From the NCBI GenBank assembly GCA_020637055.1, contig JACJWR010000001.1:310001-374000 (forward strand): DNA of 64,000 nt. Reading direction: 5' to 3'. How positions within the stretch are numbered: position 1 is the first letter of the stretch; every line of letters starts with the position of its first letter. The notes under the pieces were generated by a model. The model saw nothing but the letters and a program-made list of their open reading frames with translations. It made no database searches and was not told the DNA's origin. The translations under genes were made by a program, and so were the position numbers. Below are positions 26,456-34,261 of this stretch, piece by piece. The stretch comes from Actinomycetota bacterium (GTDB lineage: Bacteria; Actinomycetota; Actinomycetes; S36-B12; UBA10799).

Positions 26456-28285
26456 GTGAGCGGGCAACGACTGCTAGGTGAGCGCTACGAGATCATCGAG
26501 GAGATCGGCCGCGGTGGTATGGCCGAGGTCGTCAAGGCCCAGGACCTCCGCCTGAGCCGACGCGTCGCGATCAAACTGCTGCGGCCGGATTTGGCCCGTG
26601 ATCCCGCCTTCATCACCCGGTTCCGTCGGGAGGCGCAGGCCGCCGCCGCCCTGAATCACCCCAATATCGTCGCCGTCTACGACACCGGCGAGGACGTGCT
26701 GCACGACGGCACCGATGAGGTGACCGTCCCCTACATCGTCATGGAGTACATCGACGGGGTCACTCTGCGGCAACTGTTGAGCAGCGGTCGCCGGCTGCTG
26801 CCGGAGCGGGCCTTGGAGATCACCGCTGGAATCCTCGCCGCGCTCGACTATTCGCACCGTCACGGCATCGTGCACCGCGACATCAAACCCGCCAACGTGA
26901 TGCTCACCCGGGCCGGCGAAGTCAAGGTGATGGACTTCGGGATCGCCCGTGCGGTGGCGGACTCCCAGTCGACCATGACCGCCGGCAACGTGGTGATGGG
27001 TACGGCCGCCTATCTGTCGCCGGAACAGGCCCGCGGCGAGGTGGTCGATGCTCGCAGCGACCTGTACTCCACCGGCTGCCTGCTCTTCGAATTGCTCACC
27101 GACCGCCCCCCGTTCGTCGGTGAGTCGCCGGTCTCGGTGGCCTACCAACACGTCGGTGAAGATCCGGCGATACCGTCGAGCATCGACCCCGAGATCCCCC
27201 CGGCGGTCGACGCCATCGTGGCGAAGGCGTTGGCGAAGAACCGCGAAGACCGCTACCAGACGGCGGCCGAGTTCCGGGCCGACGTCGAGCGGGCCATCGC
27301 CGGCATGCCGGTCACCGCGGCCCTCACCGCGGTCGTGCCGGCGGGCGCGGCCGGGGCCGTTGCCGCCGAGAACGCCACGGCGATGCTGCCCACGTCCGCC
27401 CCACCGCCCGTCGCCCACGTGGAGGACGAGCAACGCAAGCGCAATCCGTGGATCTGGGTGGCGATCGCAGCGGCAATCCTGCTGCTCGGCGCCGGGGTCG
27501 CCTTCGGTCTGCGCCTGTTCGCGCAGGATCCCGGTCCCTCGGTGCCGGTGCCGAACGTCGTCGGTATGACGACCGACCAGGCGAACCAGACGCTCACCGC
27601 GGCCGGGCTCAAACTCGGGCGGGAGTCCACCCAGGTGTCGGACGCCGCTCCGAACACGATCATTTCCCAAGATCCGGTCGCCGGAGCACAACTGCAGCAA
27701 GGTCAAGGTGTCGCGGTGGTGATCTCAGCCGGCAAGGAGAAGGTCACAGTCCCCAACCTGATCGGACTCACCAGTGTGAACGATGCCCGGCTGGCCCTCT
27801 CCGACGCCACCTTGAACCTCGGCTCGGTCGAGGAGCGGGACAGCGACGCTCCGCAGGGTTCGGTGATCGCCCAGGATCCGTCTGCGAGCACGTCGGTCGA
27901 CGCCGGATCACGGGTGAACATCGCCGTGTCCAACGGCCGCGTTCCGGTGCCGAGCGTGGTGGGCAAGAGCGAAGCACAGGCCAAGAGCGACCTCGCGAAC
28001 GCGGGTTTCCAGGTGAACGTGACCACCCAGGATTCGAACACCGAAACGCCGGGTACCGTGCTGGCGCAGTCGCCCCTGGGCGGCAACACGGCCGTACGCG
28101 GGACTCTCGTGACCATCACCGTGGCCACCGCTCCGACTCCGACCCCCACACCGACACCCACCCCGACCCCGACGCCCACTCCCACGCCGACCGTCACCCC
28201 CACCCAGACACAGGCACCTCAGCCGGCCCCGCCGCCCGCCCCGGACGCCGCCGCCGCCTCGCCCACTGGGCAGCCGAGCAGTTGA
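26456..28285 (+). CDS. pknB: Ser/Thr protein kinase PknB with three PASTA domains
   Basis: 609 residues from GTG 26456. The kinase domain has Lys40 in VAIKLL, Asp142 in HRDIKPAN and Asp160 in DFG, with a Ser/Thr-rich activation loop (DSQSTMTAG). A membrane segment lies near residues 330-355, then three PASTA domains beginning VPNVVGMTTDQA, VPNLIGLTSVND and VPSVVGKSEAQ that bind muropeptides or lipid II. A Pro-Thr tail ends the protein. Mycobacterial PknB has four PASTA repeats and a neighbouring pknA; here there are three and pknA is absent. It should phosphorylate FhaA/FhaB, CwlM and the MurJ pseudokinase. Confidence 0.96.
   Translation: MSGQRLLGERYEIIEEIGRGGMAEVVKAQDLRLSRRVAIKLLRPDLARDPAFITRFRREAQAAAALNHPNIVAVYDTGEDVLHDGTDEVTVPYIVMEYIDGVTLRQLLSSGRRLLPERALEITAGILAALDYSHRHGIVHRDIKPANVMLTRAGEVKVMDFGIARAVADSQSTMTAGNVVMGTAAYLSPEQARGEVVDARSDLYSTGCLLFELLTDRPPFVGESPVSVAYQHVGEDPAIPSSIDPEIPPAVDAIVAKALAKNREDRYQTAAEFRADVERAIAGMPVTAALTAVVPAGAAGAVAAENATAMLPTSAPPPVAHVEDEQRKRNPWIWVAIAAAILLLGAGVAFGLRLFAQDPGPSVPVPNVVGMTTDQANQTLTAAGLKLGRESTQVSDAAPNTIISQDPVAGAQLQQGQGVAVVISAGKEKVTVPNLIGLTSVNDARLALSDATLNLGSVEERDSDAPQGSVIAQDPSASTSVDAGSRVNIAVSNGRVPVPSVVGKSEAQAKSDLANAGFQVNVTTQDSNTETPGTVLAQSPLGGNTAVRGTLVTITVATAPTPTPTPTPTPTPTPTPTPTVTPTQTQAPQPAPPPAPDAAAASPTGQPSS
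28132..28202 (+). repeat. Pro-Thr codon repeat at the pknB 3' end
   Basis: About eleven alternating Pro and Thr codons (CCN-ACN) form a low-complexity tract encoding an external (TP)n tail after the last PASTA domain. Similar tails span the wall in secreted actinobacterial proteins and are often glycosylated (inference). The tract may vary in length by slippage. Confidence 0.8.
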
Positions 28286-28288
28286 ACT

Positions 28289-28912
28289 TCAGCGCGGTAC
28301 GACTGGACTGAGCCCGACCGATGCCCCCACGGCGGCGGGGTCGCCACATTCGGTGAGCCAGTTCGCCAGCATGCGGTGACCACCTTCGGTGAGCACGGAT
28401 TCGGGATGGAATTGCACCCCTTCGATGGCCAGGTCACGGTGACGCAGGCCCATGATCACGCCGCTGTCGGTGGTGGCGGTCACCAGCAATTCGCCCGGCA
28501 ACGAATCGCGTTCGACCGCCAGGGAGTGGTACCGGGTTGCGGTGAAGGGATCCGGAAGTCCTGCGAAGACGCCCGAGCCGTCGTGGTGCACCAGCGATGT
28601 CTTGCCGTGCAGCAGTTCCGGGGCCCTGCCGACCCGCCCGCCGAAGGCCTCCGCGATCGCTTGGTGCCCCAGGCAGACCCCGAGAATCGGCACCGAACCA
28701 CCCATCGCACGGATCAACTCGATGCAGATGCCGGCGTCCGCCGGTGCACCTGGTCCTGGTGAGAGCAGCACCCCGTCATAGCCGGCGGCGTCACCCGGAT
28801 CGATTTCATCGTTGCGCACGACGGTGCACTCCGCCCCCAGTTGGGCCAGGTATTGCACCAGGTTGAAGACGAACGAGTCGTAGTTGTCGACCACGAGGAT
28901 TGAGGCGCCCAC
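28289..28912 (-). CDS. Anthranilate / aminodeoxychorismate synthase glutamine amidotransferase (TrpG/PabA)
   Basis: 207 residues from GTG 28912. The class I glutamine amidotransferase domain begins SILVVDNYDSFVFNLVQYL. The nucleophile Cys is in LGVCLGHQAIAEAFGG, and the His-Glu pair is in VQFHPESVLTEGG. It releases ammonia from glutamine for anthranilate or 4-amino-4-deoxychorismate synthesis; a lone copy near the origin often serves both. A start at ATG 28969 would add a Pro/Ser/Thr-rich stretch with no family match, so GTG 28912 is preferred but not proven. The stop is 3 bp from the converging pknB stop. Confidence 0.9.
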   Translation of the reverse strand: MGASILVVDNYDSFVFNLVQYLAQLGAECTVVRNDEIDPGDAAGYDGVLLSPGPGAPADAGICIELIRAMGGSVPILGVCLGHQAIAEAFGGRVGRAPELLHGKTSLVHHDGSGVFAGLPDPFTATRYHSLAVERDSLPGELLVTATTDSGVIMGLRHRDLAIEGVQFHPESVLTEGGHRMLANWLTECGDPAAVGASVGLSPVVPR

Positions 28913-28972
28913 GACCCCAATGATGGCCGATGCGGGGTCGGGTGTCGTCGGCGAGGGCGTCGGCGCCACAGG

Positions 28973-28978
28973 TAGAGT
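28973..28978 (+). promoter_or_regulatory. crgA -10 element
   Basis: TAGAGT fits TAnnnT and lies 29 bp before the crgA ATG, leaving room for the ribosome binding site AGGAG at 28998-29002. No convincing -35 was seen. Confidence 0.4.
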
Positions 28979-29007
28979 CGTGGGACGTCTGCTTGCGAGG
29001 AGTTGCG

Positions 29008-29328
29008 ATGGCTGTTGATCCGGACGACACCCCGACCACGTCGAAAACGCCGTCGGCCCCCAAGGCGACTCCGTCGTCGAACGCCGCCGGGTCGCGGAAG
29101 AAGTCCGACGGAGGTTCCCGAGCGTCCCGCCCGAAACCGGTTCGGCTGGACTCCCCCCGGTGGTTGCTGCCGGTGATGATTGCCTGCTTCATCATCGGGC
29201 TGGTCTGGATCGTCGCCTACTACGTCGCCCCGGATGCCCCTGTGATCGGATCCATCGGATGGTGGAACGTGCTGATCGGCTTCGGCTTCTTCACCGCTGG
29301 ATTCTTCTTGTCCACCAAGTGGAAGTGA
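29008..29328 (+). CDS. crgA: Cell division protein CrgA
   Basis: 106 residues from ATG 29008, with AGGAG 5 bp upstream. The N-terminal half is hydrophilic and rich in Ser, Thr, Pro and Lys. Two membrane segments follow (WLLPVMIACFIIGLVWIVAYY and WWNVLIGFGFFTAGFFL), and the C-terminus is STKWK, which matches CrgA. CrgA is a small divisome protein that recruits or restrains FtsZ, FtsI and CwsA in actinobacteria. A longer frame from 28930 was rejected because homology and the ribosome binding site favour 29008. Divergent from trpG/pabA. Confidence 0.93.
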   Translation: MAVDPDDTPTTSKTPSAPKATPSSNAAGSRKKSDGGSRASRPKPVRLDSPRWLLPVMIACFIIGLVWIVAYYVAPDAPVIGSIGWWNVLIGFGFFTAGFFLSTKWK

Positions 29329-29361
29329 TCAAGATTACATCTGTGTGATTCATCCCCAGCC

Positions 29362-29381
29362 TGTGGACAAGTTGGGGACAA
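29362..29381 (-). promoter_or_regulatory. Paired DnaA boxes between converging crgA and rhomboid genes
   Basis: On the reverse strand this reads TTGTCCCCA (29381-29373) then TTGTCCACA (29370-29362), starting 11 bp apart. The strongest oriC pair, TTGTCCCCA at 39648 and TTATCCACA at 39659, has the same order and spacing, and 21 of 23 bases agree across the block. The site lies between the 3' ends of crgA and the rhomboid gene, so it is not an obvious promoter site. Confidence 0.65.
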
Positions 29382-29431
29382 CTCTCGGCGAGCGGCCATC
29401 GAGACGCGCCAATTCCCCGCTGCGGGCACAC

Positions 29432-30244
29432 CTATCCGGTCAGCGACATCAGCTGTGCCGTGCGCAGCGTGAGCACCACGAACAGCACCGCCGCCACGCC
29501 CAGGATGCCGATCACTTCGAGGGCTCTCCTGGACTTGCCGTCCGGCAACACCATCACCGCGGCCACCGCTGCACCCGTCACCAGACCGCCGAGGTGGGCC
29601 CGCCAGTCGATACCGCTGAAGATGAATCCGATCGCGAGGTTGATCGCGATCAGGACGAGCACCATGGTGACGTCGAAGCGCAGTCGGCGACCGGCCACCA
29701 GCAAGGCGCCCATGAGTCCGAAGATGGCACCGCTGGCACCGACTGAGAACGTGGTGGGCTCCGAGAGCCAGTAGGAGACGATGGATCCGCCGAGGCCGGA
29801 GAGTACGAACAGCAGCAGGAACCGGCCGTGGCCCAGGATCCGTTCGAGCGTCGGACCGAGCACGATCAGCACGTACATGTTGAACAGGATGTGCAGGATC
29901 GACCCGTGCAGGAACATCGACGTGAAGAGCCGATACCACTCATCGGCGATGCCGATGGCGAGCGGTTGCATCGCGTAGGAGCGGATGACCGAGTCGAAAC
30001 CCACGAGCAGCTGCACACCGAAGACCGCGACGCAGATACCCACGATCGTCCAGGAGACCAGCGGCTTGGCATCGGCGGCCAAGGTCGAACCCCGCCGGGA
30101 GGAACGCGTCGCGGCCGCGCCGGCGGCAACGCAGTCCGGGCAGTGGAAACCGACCGGCGCCTCGGTCATGCACTGCGGGCAGATCGGCTTTCCACAGCGG
30201 GCGCAGGAGATGTACGTTTCGCGGTCGGGGTGCCATACGCACAC
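29432..30244 (-). CDS. Rhomboid family intramembrane serine protease
   Basis: 270 residues from GTG 30244. The N-terminus has a zinc-ribbon-like set of cysteines and histidines (CVWHPDR, CARCGKPICPQC, FHCPDC). About six or seven membrane segments follow. The catalytic serine is in SVGASGAIFG, the catalytic histidine in DWRAHLGGLVTG, and HGSILHILFNMY supplies the oxyanion histidine and asparagine. It cleaves membrane proteins within the bilayer; its substrates are unknown. It follows the cyclophilin gene by 47 bp on the same strand. Confidence 0.93.
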   Translation of the reverse strand: MCVWHPDRETYISCARCGKPICPQCMTEAPVGFHCPDCVAAGAAATRSSRRGSTLAADAKPLVSWTIVGICVAVFGVQLLVGFDSVIRSYAMQPLAIGIADEWYRLFTSMFLHGSILHILFNMYVLIVLGPTLERILGHGRFLLLFVLSGLGGSIVSYWLSEPTTFSVGASGAIFGLMGALLVAGRRLRFDVTMVLVLIAINLAIGFIFSGIDWRAHLGGLVTGAAVAAVMVLPDGKSRRALEVIGILGVAAVLFVVLTLRTAQLMSLTG

Positions 30245-30291
30245 CGGCGGCGCCGGCGGGACACCGCCGGTGGCTCCCTGTGGACCCGAGG

Positions 30292-30822
30292 TCAGTTCTC
30301 CACCGTCTCAATGTCGATGGCTTCGATGACCACGTCCTGCAGCGGACGATCCTGGCGTCCGGTGGCGACTCCCGCGATGGCGTCAACCACGTCGCGGGAC
30401 TGCTGATCGGCAACCTCGCCGAAGATGGTGTGCTTGCGATTCAGCCATGCCGTCGGGGCCACCGTGATGAAGAACTGCGAACCGTTCGTGTTCGGACCCG
30501 AGTTCGCCATCGCCAGCAGGTAGGGGCGGTCGAACTGCAGATCCGGGTGGAATTCATCGGCGAAGCGGTAGCCCGGTCCGCCCGTTCCGGTGCCCAGGGG
30601 GTCGCCGCCCTGGATCATGAATCCGGGGATCACCCGGTGGAAGACAACGTTGGAGTAGAGCGGACCGGTTGCCGGTTGGCCGGTTCGGGGGTCCTTCCAC
30701 TCACCTGTGCCGTCGGCGAGGCCGACGAAGTTCTTCACCGTTTTCGGCGCGTGGTCGCCGAACAACTGGACTCGGATGTCGCCGAGGTTGGTGCGCAGCG
30801 TCGCGATCTGGGTGGTAGCCAT
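30292..30822 (-). CDS. Cyclophilin-type peptidyl-prolyl isomerase
   Basis: 176 residues, no signal peptide, so cytoplasmic. The cyclophilin core is present: FHRVIPGFMIQGGDP with the catalytic arginine, LAMANSGPNTNGSQFFI, and the conserved W in TAWLNRKHTIFGEV. It speeds cis-trans isomerisation of prolyl bonds. Actinobacteria regularly carry this gene (PpiA type) between gyrA and crgA. Upstream lies tRNA-Ala on the same strand. Confidence 0.96.
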   Translation of the reverse strand: MATTQIATLRTNLGDIRVQLFGDHAPKTVKNFVGLADGTGEWKDPRTGQPATGPLYSNVVFHRVIPGFMIQGGDPLGTGTGGPGYRFADEFHPDLQFDRPYLLAMANSGPNTNGSQFFITVAPTAWLNRKHTIFGEVADQQSRDVVDAIAGVATGRQDRPLQDVVIEAIDIETVEN

Positions 30823-30856
30823 GCGTGGTCAGCCCTTCGGGTCATGGGTACGAGGG

Positions 30857-30929
30857 TGGAGGCGAAGGGACTCGAACCCTCAACCCCCGCCTTGCAAAGG
30901 CGGTGCTCTGCCAGTTGAGCTACGCCCCC
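30857..30929 (-). tRNA. tRNA-Ala (TGC)
   Basis: 73 nt on the reverse strand. The acceptor GGGGGCG (30929-30923) pairs with CGCCTCC (30864-30858) and includes the G3:U70 pair that identifies alanine tRNA. The anticodon loop is CTTTGCAAG-like, with TGC. The T loop is TTCGAGT. Discriminator A; CCA is not encoded. Confidence 0.97.
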
Positions 30930-30945
30930 CGGCCGGACTCCGCCG

Positions 30946-31071
30946 CTAGCGGAGGTCGGGTGCGGACGTCGCCTCGGTCCAGAGGTCTTGCTCGGCCTGG
31001 TTGGCCGAAACCTGACGGTAGACGATGTATCCGACACCAAGAAGGCCCACGAGGAGCAGCAATTTCTTCAT
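30946..31071 (-). CDS. DLW-39 family small protein
   Basis: 41 residues from ATG 31071: one hydrophobic segment (KKLLLLVGLLGVGYIVY) then a short tail with QDLWTEATSAPDLR, which carries the family's DLW motif. The function of DLW-39 proteins is unknown; they lie near gyrA and the Ile/Ala tRNA genes in many actinobacteria. The start codon lies 2 nt after the 3' end of the mature tRNA-Ile, with no room for a ribosome binding site outside the tRNA. The message probably becomes leaderless when the tRNA 3' end is processed. Ends 17 bp before tRNA-Ala. Confidence 0.88.
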   Translation of the reverse strand: MKKLLLLVGLLGVGYIVYRQVSANQAEQDLWTEATSAPDLR

Positions 31072-31072
31072 G

Positions 31073-31146
31073 TGGGCCTAAGTGGACTTGAACCACTGAC
31101 CTCTTCCTTATCAGGGAAGCGCTCTAACCGTCTGAGCTATAGGCCC
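31073..31146 (-). tRNA. tRNA-Ile (GAT)
   Basis: 74 nt on the reverse strand. The acceptor GGGCCTA (31146-31140) pairs with TAGGCCC (31080-31074), discriminator A at 31073. The anticodon loop is CTGATAA, with GAT. The T arm contains GTGGTTCAAGTCCAC. CCA is not encoded; the DLW-39 start codon follows after one base. Confidence 0.97.
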
Positions 31147-31179
31147 GGGTAACGCCGCAGTACGGCGTTCAGGTTACCC
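31147..31179 (-). other. Hairpin between DUF3566 and tRNA-Ile
   Basis: Two alternative stems overlap: 31151-31157 with 31163-31169 (7 bp, 5-nt loop), and 31147-31153 with 31173-31179 (7 bp). No U-run follows. It abuts the first base of tRNA-Ile, so it may be a processing signal, or a weak terminator for gyrA-DUF3566. Confidence 0.45.
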
Positions 31180-31190
31180 CACAACGGGGC

Positions 31191-31634
31191 TCAGTCCTCG
31201 CTGAGGGTGACCTCGAAGCCCCGGGTGAACGGCACCGTCAGGTTGTACATGAAGGCGAACAGGGTGGCGAGCACCGTGATCAGCACGACGTTCACGGCGG
31301 CCAGCACCAGGGCACCGGCGATCACCCGGCCCAGGCTGAAGAACTGCTCGATGTCGAACACCGAACTGCTGGCTCCGGCGATGCTCTCCACCGTGTCGTT
31401 CACCGAGGAGAACGTGCCCAGGGCCGCGAGCACGCCCCAGATCAGCACCATCGCCACCACGGTGACGATCGCGAGTCCGATTGAGATCACGAACGCCGTC
31501 TTCATGACCGACCAGGGATCCAACCGGGACACGAACAGCCGCGCTTGCGTCGGCCCCTCGTAGTACTCCGCCTCTCCCTCGGAGAGGTCGTAGTCAATCT
31601 CGGAGCTGATGTCGTCTGACTGCTCGACGCTCAC
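31191..31634 (-). CDS. DUF3566 membrane protein
   Basis: 147 residues from GTG 31634, overlapping the gyrA stop by 4 bp. An acidic N-terminal tail (about 25 residues) is followed by [21 protein letters not shown], the family hallmark, then two membrane segments and a C-terminal [14 protein letters not shown]. The function is unknown; the gene sits directly after gyrA throughout the actinobacteria. Downstream come a hairpin and tRNA-Ile. Confidence 0.92.
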   Translation of the reverse strand: MSVEQSDDISSEIDYDLSEGEAEYYEGPTQARLFVSRLDPWSVMKTAFVISIGLAIVTVVAMVLIWGVLAALGTFSSVNDTVESIAGASSSVFDIEQFFSLGRVIAGALVLAAVNVVLITVLATLFAFMYNLTVPFTRGFEVTLSED

Positions 31635-34213
31635 GTCACTTCTCCTTCACCGGAATCCGGAGCTGCCGTCGGTACGACACCGTCTTCCTGTTCTGTGACG
31701 GGGCCTTCCCCGACCTCGTCATTGTCATCCGCACTGCTGTCGATCTCCGCGGCTCTGGCCACCGCAACGATGATGTCGTCGTCGCGCAGGTCCATCAGTG
31801 CAACCCCCATGGTGTCGCGGCCGGTCGCCCGGACCTCGGCGACACGCGTACGAATCACTACTCCGTTGCTGGCGATTGCGAATATCTCGTCTTCAGGATC
31901 GCACACCAGTGCCCCGACCAGATTGCCGCGATCCTGCACGAGCCGCATCGCCCTGACTCCATAGATGCCCCGGCCTTTGGCCGTCCACTCCTCGACCGAG
32001 GTGCGTTTGGCGTAGCCGCCGTCAGTCACCGTCACGACTGCGGCCCCCGGCCGCACGACATCCATCGCCAGCAGCGAGTCGCCGGCACGGAATCGCATGC
32101 CGATGACTCCCGACGTCGCCCGGCCCATGGGGCGAAGCGTGGTGTCATCGGCGTGGAAGCGCACTGACATGCCCTTGGTGCTGACCAGCAACAGGTCGTC
32201 GGTCTGATTCACCAGGCAGGCACCGATCACTTCGTCGTCGTCGCGCAGGTTGATGCCGATCAGGCCGCCGAGGCGATTCGTGTCGTAGTCGGCCAGCGGG
32301 GTCTTCTTCACCAGACCCTTCCGGGTGGCCAGCACCAGGTGGTCGGCCTGTTCATAGTCGGCGAGCCGCAATACCGTGGCGATCGATTCGTCAGGGCCGA
32401 ATGCCAGCATGTTCGCCACGTGCTGACCCCGGGCGTCTCGGCCCAATTCGGGCAGCATGTAGACCTTGGTTCGGTAGGCCCGCCCCTTGTTGGTCACCAC
32501 CAACACGTAGTCGTGGGTGGATCCGACGAAGAAGTGGGCGACGACGTCGTCCTGGCGCAGTTGGGCACCCTTGACGCCGCGGCCACCGCGACGTTGCGAT
32601 CGATAGGAGTCGACCGCGGTCCGCTTGGCGTAGCCATCGGCGGTGATGGTGACGACCATGTCCTGCACCGGGATGAGGTCCTCGTCGGTGGTGAGTCCCT
32701 CCCCCGGAACGAGGGTGCTGCGACGTTCGTCACCGTGCTTCTGGGCGATTTCGGCCAATTCCTCGCTCACGATCAAGCGTTGGCGTGCCTCGTTGGCGAG
32801 GATGTCCCGGTAGTCGGCGATCAGCCTGGTCAACTCGTCGTATTCGTCAGAGATCTTCTGCCGTTCCAGGGCGGCCAGCCGGCGCAGCTGCATGTCAAGG
32901 ATCGCCGTGGCCTGGAGTTCGTCGATGTCGAGCAGGTCCATCAGGCCGCGGCGGGCGCCCTCCACGTCGGGGCTGCGGCGGATCAGGGCGATGACTTCGT
33001 CGAGGCGATCCAGCGCCTTCAGCAGCCCGAGCAGGATGTGGGCCCGTTCCTCGGCCTTGCGGAGCCGGAACTGGGTGCGGCGGCGAATCACATCGATCTG
33101 GTGGGCGATCCAGTGGGTGACGAATCCGTCCAGCGGCAGGGTCCGCGGCACCCCGTCGACCAGCGCCAACATGTTCGCGCCGAACGTCTCCTGCAGTTGG
33201 GTGTGCTTGAAGAGTTGGTTGAGCACAACCCGGGGCTGGGCGTCCTTCTTCAGCACCACCACGATCCGCATCCCGGTGCGGGAGGAGGAATCATCGCGAA
33301 GATCGGCGATGCCCCCGATCTTCCCGGCGTCGGCGAGCTCGGCGATCCGAAGCGCCAGGTTGTCCGGATTCACCTGGTACGGCAGTTCGGTGATGACCAG
33401 GCAGGTGCGCCCGCGGGAATCCTCCTCGGTGTCCACCACCGCCCGCATGGTGATCAATCCGCGGCCGGTGCGGTAGGCGTCCTCAACTCCGCGGCGGCCG
33501 ACGATCAGCGCACCGGTCGGGAAGTCCGGCGCCGGGATCCGAGCCATCAACTCCGCCAGCAGCTGCTCCCGCGGTGCGTCGGGGTTGGCCAGGGCCCACT
33601 GCACGCCGGCCACCACTTCGCGCATGTTGTGCGGCGGGATGTTGGTCGCCATACCCACCGCGATGCCCGCCGAACCGTTCACCAGCAGGTTGGGGAACCG
33701 TGACGGCAGGATCGTCGGCTCCATGGTGCGGCCGTCGTAGTTGGGCGTGAAGTCGACGGTCTCCTCGTCGATATCCCGCACCATCTCCATGGCGAGCGGG
33801 GCCAGTCGGGTTTCGGTGTAGCGCTGGGCGGCGGCCGGGTCGTTCCCCGGCGAACCGAAGTTCCCCTGGCCTTGGGCCAGCGGGTAGCGCAACGACCACG
33901 GCTGCACCAATCGCACCAGGGCGTCGTAGACCGCCGTGTCGCCATGCGGGTGGTACGCGCCGAGCACGTCGCCGACCACGCGGGCACATTTGAAGAACCC
34001 TCGATCCGGTCGGTAGCCGCCGTCGAACATTGCATAGAGCACGCGGCGATGCACTGGTTTGAGGCCGTCGCGAACGTCGGGCAGGGCTCGGCCGACGATC
34101 ACGCTCATGGCGTAGTCCAGATAGGACTTCTGCATCTCGGCCTGGATCTCGACCGTGCGGTTGCGATCCTCGCCGACGGCGAATTCCACCTCCGAGGTCG
34201 GCTCGTCAGTCAC
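31631..34213 (-). CDS. gyrA: DNA gyrase subunit A
   Basis: 860 residues. The breakage-reunion domain has the active tyrosine in [13 protein letters not shown]. The quinolone-determining region reads [15 protein letters not shown], with threonine at the position equivalent to E. coli Ser83 and Mycobacterium Ala90. The C-terminal beta-pinwheel includes the gyrase box RRGGRGVKG. With GyrB it introduces negative supercoils. It follows gyrB by 48 bp and couples to DUF3566 by a 4 bp overlap. The C-terminal tail is acidic. Confidence 0.98.
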   Translation of the reverse strand: MTDEPTSEVEFAVGEDRNRTVEIQAEMQKSYLDYAMSVIVGRALPDVRDGLKPVHRRVLYAMFDGGYRPDRGFFKCARVVGDVLGAYHPHGDTAVYDALVRLVQPWSLRYPLAQGQGNFGSPGNDPAAAQRYTETRLAPLAMEMVRDIDEETVDFTPNYDGRTMEPTILPSRFPNLLVNGSAGIAVGMATNIPPHNMREVVAGVQWALANPDAPREQLLAELMARIPAPDFPTGALIVGRRGVEDAYRTGRGLITMRAVVDTEEDSRGRTCLVITELPYQVNPDNLALRIAELADAGKIGGIADLRDDSSSRTGMRIVVVLKKDAQPRVVLNQLFKHTQLQETFGANMLALVDGVPRTLPLDGFVTHWIAHQIDVIRRRTQFRLRKAEERAHILLGLLKALDRLDEVIALIRRSPDVEGARRGLMDLLDIDELQATAILDMQLRRLAALERQKISDEYDELTRLIADYRDILANEARQRLIVSEELAEIAQKHGDERRSTLVPGEGLTTDEDLIPVQDMVVTITADGYAKRTAVDSYRSQRRGGRGVKGAQLRQDDVVAHFFVGSTHDYVLVVTNKGRAYRTKVYMLPELGRDARGQHVANMLAFGPDESIATVLRLADYEQADHLVLATRKGLVKKTPLADYDTNRLGGLIGINLRDDDEVIGACLVNQTDDLLLVSTKGMSVRFHADDTTLRPMGRATSGVIGMRFRAGDSLLAMDVVRPGAAVVTVTDGGYAKRTSVEEWTAKGRGIYGVRAMRLVQDRGNLVGALVCDPEDEIFAIASNGVVIRTRVAEVRATGRDTMGVALMDLRDDDIIVAVARAAEIDSSADDNDEVGEGPVTEQEDGVVPTAAPDSGEGEVT

Positions 34214-34261
34214 TTGTTGCTCGTCTCCTCTGCATGCTCACCCGGTCATCCGACGACAACG

